Shown one piece after another: positions 62,441-64,000 of a DNA stretch of 64,000 bases. A program made the translations under genes and the position numbers. This DNA comes from Magnetovibrio sp. (GTDB lineage: Bacteria; Pseudomonadota; Alphaproteobacteria; Rhodospirillales; Casp-alpha2): assembly GCA_002722175.1 (NCBI GenBank), contig PBKU01000038.1, positions 20,690 through 84,689 on the forward strand. Direction: 5' to 3'. Below the pieces are notes generated by a model, which searched no databases, was not told where the DNA came from, and saw only the letters and a program-made list of their open reading frames with translations. Positions within the stretch are counted from its first letter, which is position 1. Each line of letters opens with the position of its first letter.

Positions 62441-63241
62441 CTAAAATGGCTTTATGGTATGGGCATGATTGAGGGGTCCATGGCCAGAACCGAACCCAGG
62501 AGCCTTATTTATAGCCTCATATACATAGTTTAAGGCGCGAAGTATAGACTCGCGCATACTCAAACCTTGAGCTATACCAGTTGCTATTGCTGAAGCAGCA
62601 GTACATCCAGTGCCATGAGTGCTTGTTGTCTGGATACGTTTACTCTTAAAAATTTCCAGACTACCATCAATATTTCTAAAATAGTCTGAGATCGTATTAT
62701 TTTCGAGGTGGCCACCCGTTAAAAATATAGCCGTTGACCCTAGATTGTTCATTGAAGATACAAGTTCTTCCCCATCTATCAACGATTTTACCTCTTTTCC
62801 CGCAAGCTCTTGTGCTTCTACAATATTAGGGGTAACTAGATCTGCTTTTGGAATAATATACCGCATCAAAGCTTCTTTTGCACTCTCCTCAAGCAAGACA
62901 GCACCACCTTTTGCAACCATTACCGGGTCAACTATTAGCGGTAATTTCTTTGGCAACTTTTCAAGCACCTCTGAAACCGCAATTATCACATCAACGCGAT
63001 GAAGCATACCAACCTTAATTGCATCTGCACCAATATCATCAAGAACCGAACACATCTGTTGCGCAACAAAGTCTGCTGGGATCTCAAAAATCCCTTCGAC
63101 ACCGGTTGTATTCTGTGCGGTAAGTGCAGTTACCGCCGTCATAGCATACCCACCCAATGCGGTAACCGTCTTAATATCAGCTTGAATTCCTGCTCCTCCC
63201 CCTGAATCCGACCCCGCTACAATTAGGACACGACCCCGCAT
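62441..63241 (-). CDS. thiD: hydroxymethylpyrimidine/phosphomethylpyrimidine kinase
   Basis: 266-residue ribokinase-fold kinase making HMP diphosphate for thiamine. GSDSGGGAGIQADIKT (near 10-25) is the substrate site, and HGTGCTAASAIATGIAQG the anion hole with the catalytic Cys. Only 15 bases after glmM, a pairing common in alphaproteobacteria. No TPP riboswitch is visible upstream, consistent with internal operon position. A hairpin CCATTT-CTA-AAATGG spans the stop codon (62435-62449). Confidence 0.94.
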   Translation of the reverse strand: MRGRVLIVAGSDSGGGAGIQADIKTVTALGGYAMTAVTALTAQNTTGVEGIFEIPADFVAQQMCSVLDDIGADAIKVGMLHRVDVIIAVSEVLEKLPKKLPLIVDPVMVAKGGAVLLEESAKEALMRYIIPKADLVTPNIVEAQELAGKEVKSLIDGEELVSSMNNLGSTAIFLTGGHLENNTISDYFRNIDGSLEIFKSKRIQTTSTHGTGCTAASAIATGIAQGLSMRESILRALNYVYEAINKAPGFGSGHGPLNHAHTIKPF

Positions 63242-63256
63242 AATAAACCTACCCCT

Positions 63257-64000
63257 TTATCTAAGCTTTTTTGCAGCTTCTATAGCAGCTACGGTCTTAG
63301 CCAGAACGATTTTGATGTTTTCGATGTCATCACCCTCTACCATGACACGCATTGTTGGTTCCGTCCCTGATTCCCTAACTAGCAGTCGATTGTTCTTTCC
63401 GATTGCAATATTCCCTTCAGCAACAATGTTTTTAAGTCTTTCGGGATCTAAAGGAGATTTTTTGTCCAATTTTACATTCCCAAGAACCTGCGGCACTGGA
63501 TCGAATACTTGGCAAATATCACTAGCTACCCGGTTTCCGTCAACCAACACGGCAAGTACTTGCAAGGCCCCAATAAGACCATCCCCAGTAGTTGAGTAAT
63601 CTCTAATAATAATATGTCCTGATTGTTCCCCACCAAGATTATAATTGTTGTTACACATTTCCTCGACAACATAGCGATCCCCTACTGGGGTCCGAACTAG
63701 TTCTAATCCAAGTTTTTTTAAATACCGCTCTAAGCCTAAATTTGACATGACAGTTGCAACAACACCACCACCCTGTAATTTTCCTTCTGCGTCCCACCTT
63801 TGAGCAAGTAACCCCATAATCTGATCGCCATCAACAATCGTACCCCTCTCATCACAGATAAGAACTCTATCGGCATCTCCATCAAGGCCAATTCCAATAT
63901 CGCAACCATGTGCCACTGTTGTACTCTGAAGTAAATCTGTAGCTGTTGTTCCGCAACCTTTATTTATATTCTCCCCATTTGGATCAATTCCAATAGGAAC
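63257..64000 (-). CDS. glmM: phosphoglucosamine mutase, N-terminal part cut by window edge
   Basis: 248 codons visible, open to the right edge. Converts glucosamine-6-phosphate to the 1-phosphate for peptidoglycan and lipid A. The frame enters with IDPNGENINKGCG, then the metal loop GIGLDGDADR, the sugar-binding GGEQSGHII and the phosphate-binding RESGTEPTMRVMVEG. The catalytic phosphoserine lies beyond the window. The apparent Met at 63916 is internal, not the start. Confidence 0.95.
   Translation of the reverse strand, partial: VPIGIDPNGENINKGCGTTATDLLQSTTVAHGCDIGIGLDGDADRVLICDERGTIVDGDQIMGLLAQRWDAEGKLQGGGVVATVMSNLGLERYLKKLGLELVRTPVGDRYVVEEMCNNNYNLGGEQSGHIIIRDYSTTGDGLIGALQVLAVLVDGNRVASDICQVFDPVPQVLGNVKLDKKSPLDPERLKNIVAEGNIAIGKNNRLLVRESGTEPTMRVMVEGDDIENIKIVLAKTVAAIEAAKKLR

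Noticed and set aside
62435..62449. Rho-independent terminator of thiD
   Set aside because: The CCATTT/AAATGG stem overlaps the stop codon and is A+T-rich with only AATTT after it, so I list it only within the thiD note.
63257..63916. Treating the last gene as a complete 219-residue protein
   Set aside because: The frame stays open to the window edge with GlmM sequence upstream of the Met at 63916, so the gene is truncated by the window.
1..64000. tRNA/rRNA genes, CRISPR arrays, insertion sequences, prophage or toxin-antitoxin genes
   Set aside because: No cloverleaf, repeat-spacer series, transposase, integrase or phage protein was seen on reading the intergenic regions and frames.

Overview
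The window reads as a chromosomal segment of an A+T-rich, free-living (probably marine) alphaproteobacterium. The reasons are the glmM-thiD gene order at the right edge, a PuuD-type membrane urate oxidase, a DUF6134 protein, a DUF1365/CFA-synthase/flavoprotein cluster, many periplasmic-binding-protein transporters and acyl-CoA genes, and small gaps with start/stop overlaps. I saw no rRNA, tRNA, CRISPR array, insertion sequence or prophage. The phylum-level placement is an inference from gene content.

Region 1 (1-20.5 kb) is a dense acyl-CoA and dicarboxylic-acid catabolic region. A minus-strand run encodes a D-2-hydroxyacid dehydrogenase, an enoyl-CoA hydratase-family protein, an isocitrate-lyase-family lyase, an MmgE/PrpD dehydratase, a MaoC hydratase and an acyl-CoA dehydrogenase cut by the window edge. 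A PrpB-like lyase is transcribed divergently. Next come an Asp/Glu-racemase-like protein with only one of the two usual cysteines, an MMPL/RND exporter, a PaaG-like isomerase, a CitE-like CoA lyase, a complete five-gene peptide-type ABC importer (11989-17706), a carboxymuconolactone-decarboxylase-family protein, an RraA-family protein and an MFS carrier. Together they look like uptake and stepwise cleavage of a branched or substituted (di)carboxylic acid; the substrate is unknown.

Region 2 (20.8-26.5 kb) holds another enoyl-CoA hydratase, the TesA lipase/thioesterase divergent from the YbbA-YbbP ABC exporter, and an SDR protein that lacks the canonical Ser/Tyr catalytic residues.

Region 3 (26.5-43.0 kb) is a nearly self-contained purine degradation island. 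It contains a purine-type phosphoribosyltransferase, hydroxyisourate hydrolase, a single-chain xanthine dehydrogenase and its XdhC chaperone, a BMP-type ABC importer, guanine deaminase, cytochrome c-tailed urate oxidase, PuuE allantoinase, OHCU decarboxylase, allantoicase and ureidoglycolate lyase. As a set it can take guanine or xanthine to glyoxylate and urea. A perfect 22-bp A+T-rich palindrome closes it.

Region 4 (43.0-54.3 kb) carries envelope and lipid genes: DUF6134 protein, SDR and SnoaL-like protein on the plus strand meet a minus-strand operon of flavoprotein, DUF1365, CFA-synthase-like methyltransferase, GPH-type MFS carrier and a DUF3833 lipoprotein. It also holds DUF3429, glutathione peroxidase, an HD-domain protein resembling the mixed-valent di-iron oxygenases, and two lipoproteins, one with TPR, SHOCT-like and SPOR parts.

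Region 5 (54.7-64 kb) has a tartrate/D-malate dehydrogenase-like enzyme, a second peptide-type ABC importer with a fused double ATPase and a Tat-signal binding protein, then AlaX, ThiD and a truncated GlmM. In both peptide-type importers a strong RNA hairpin sits between the binding-protein gene and the permease genes, suggesting a shared way to express more binding protein than permease.
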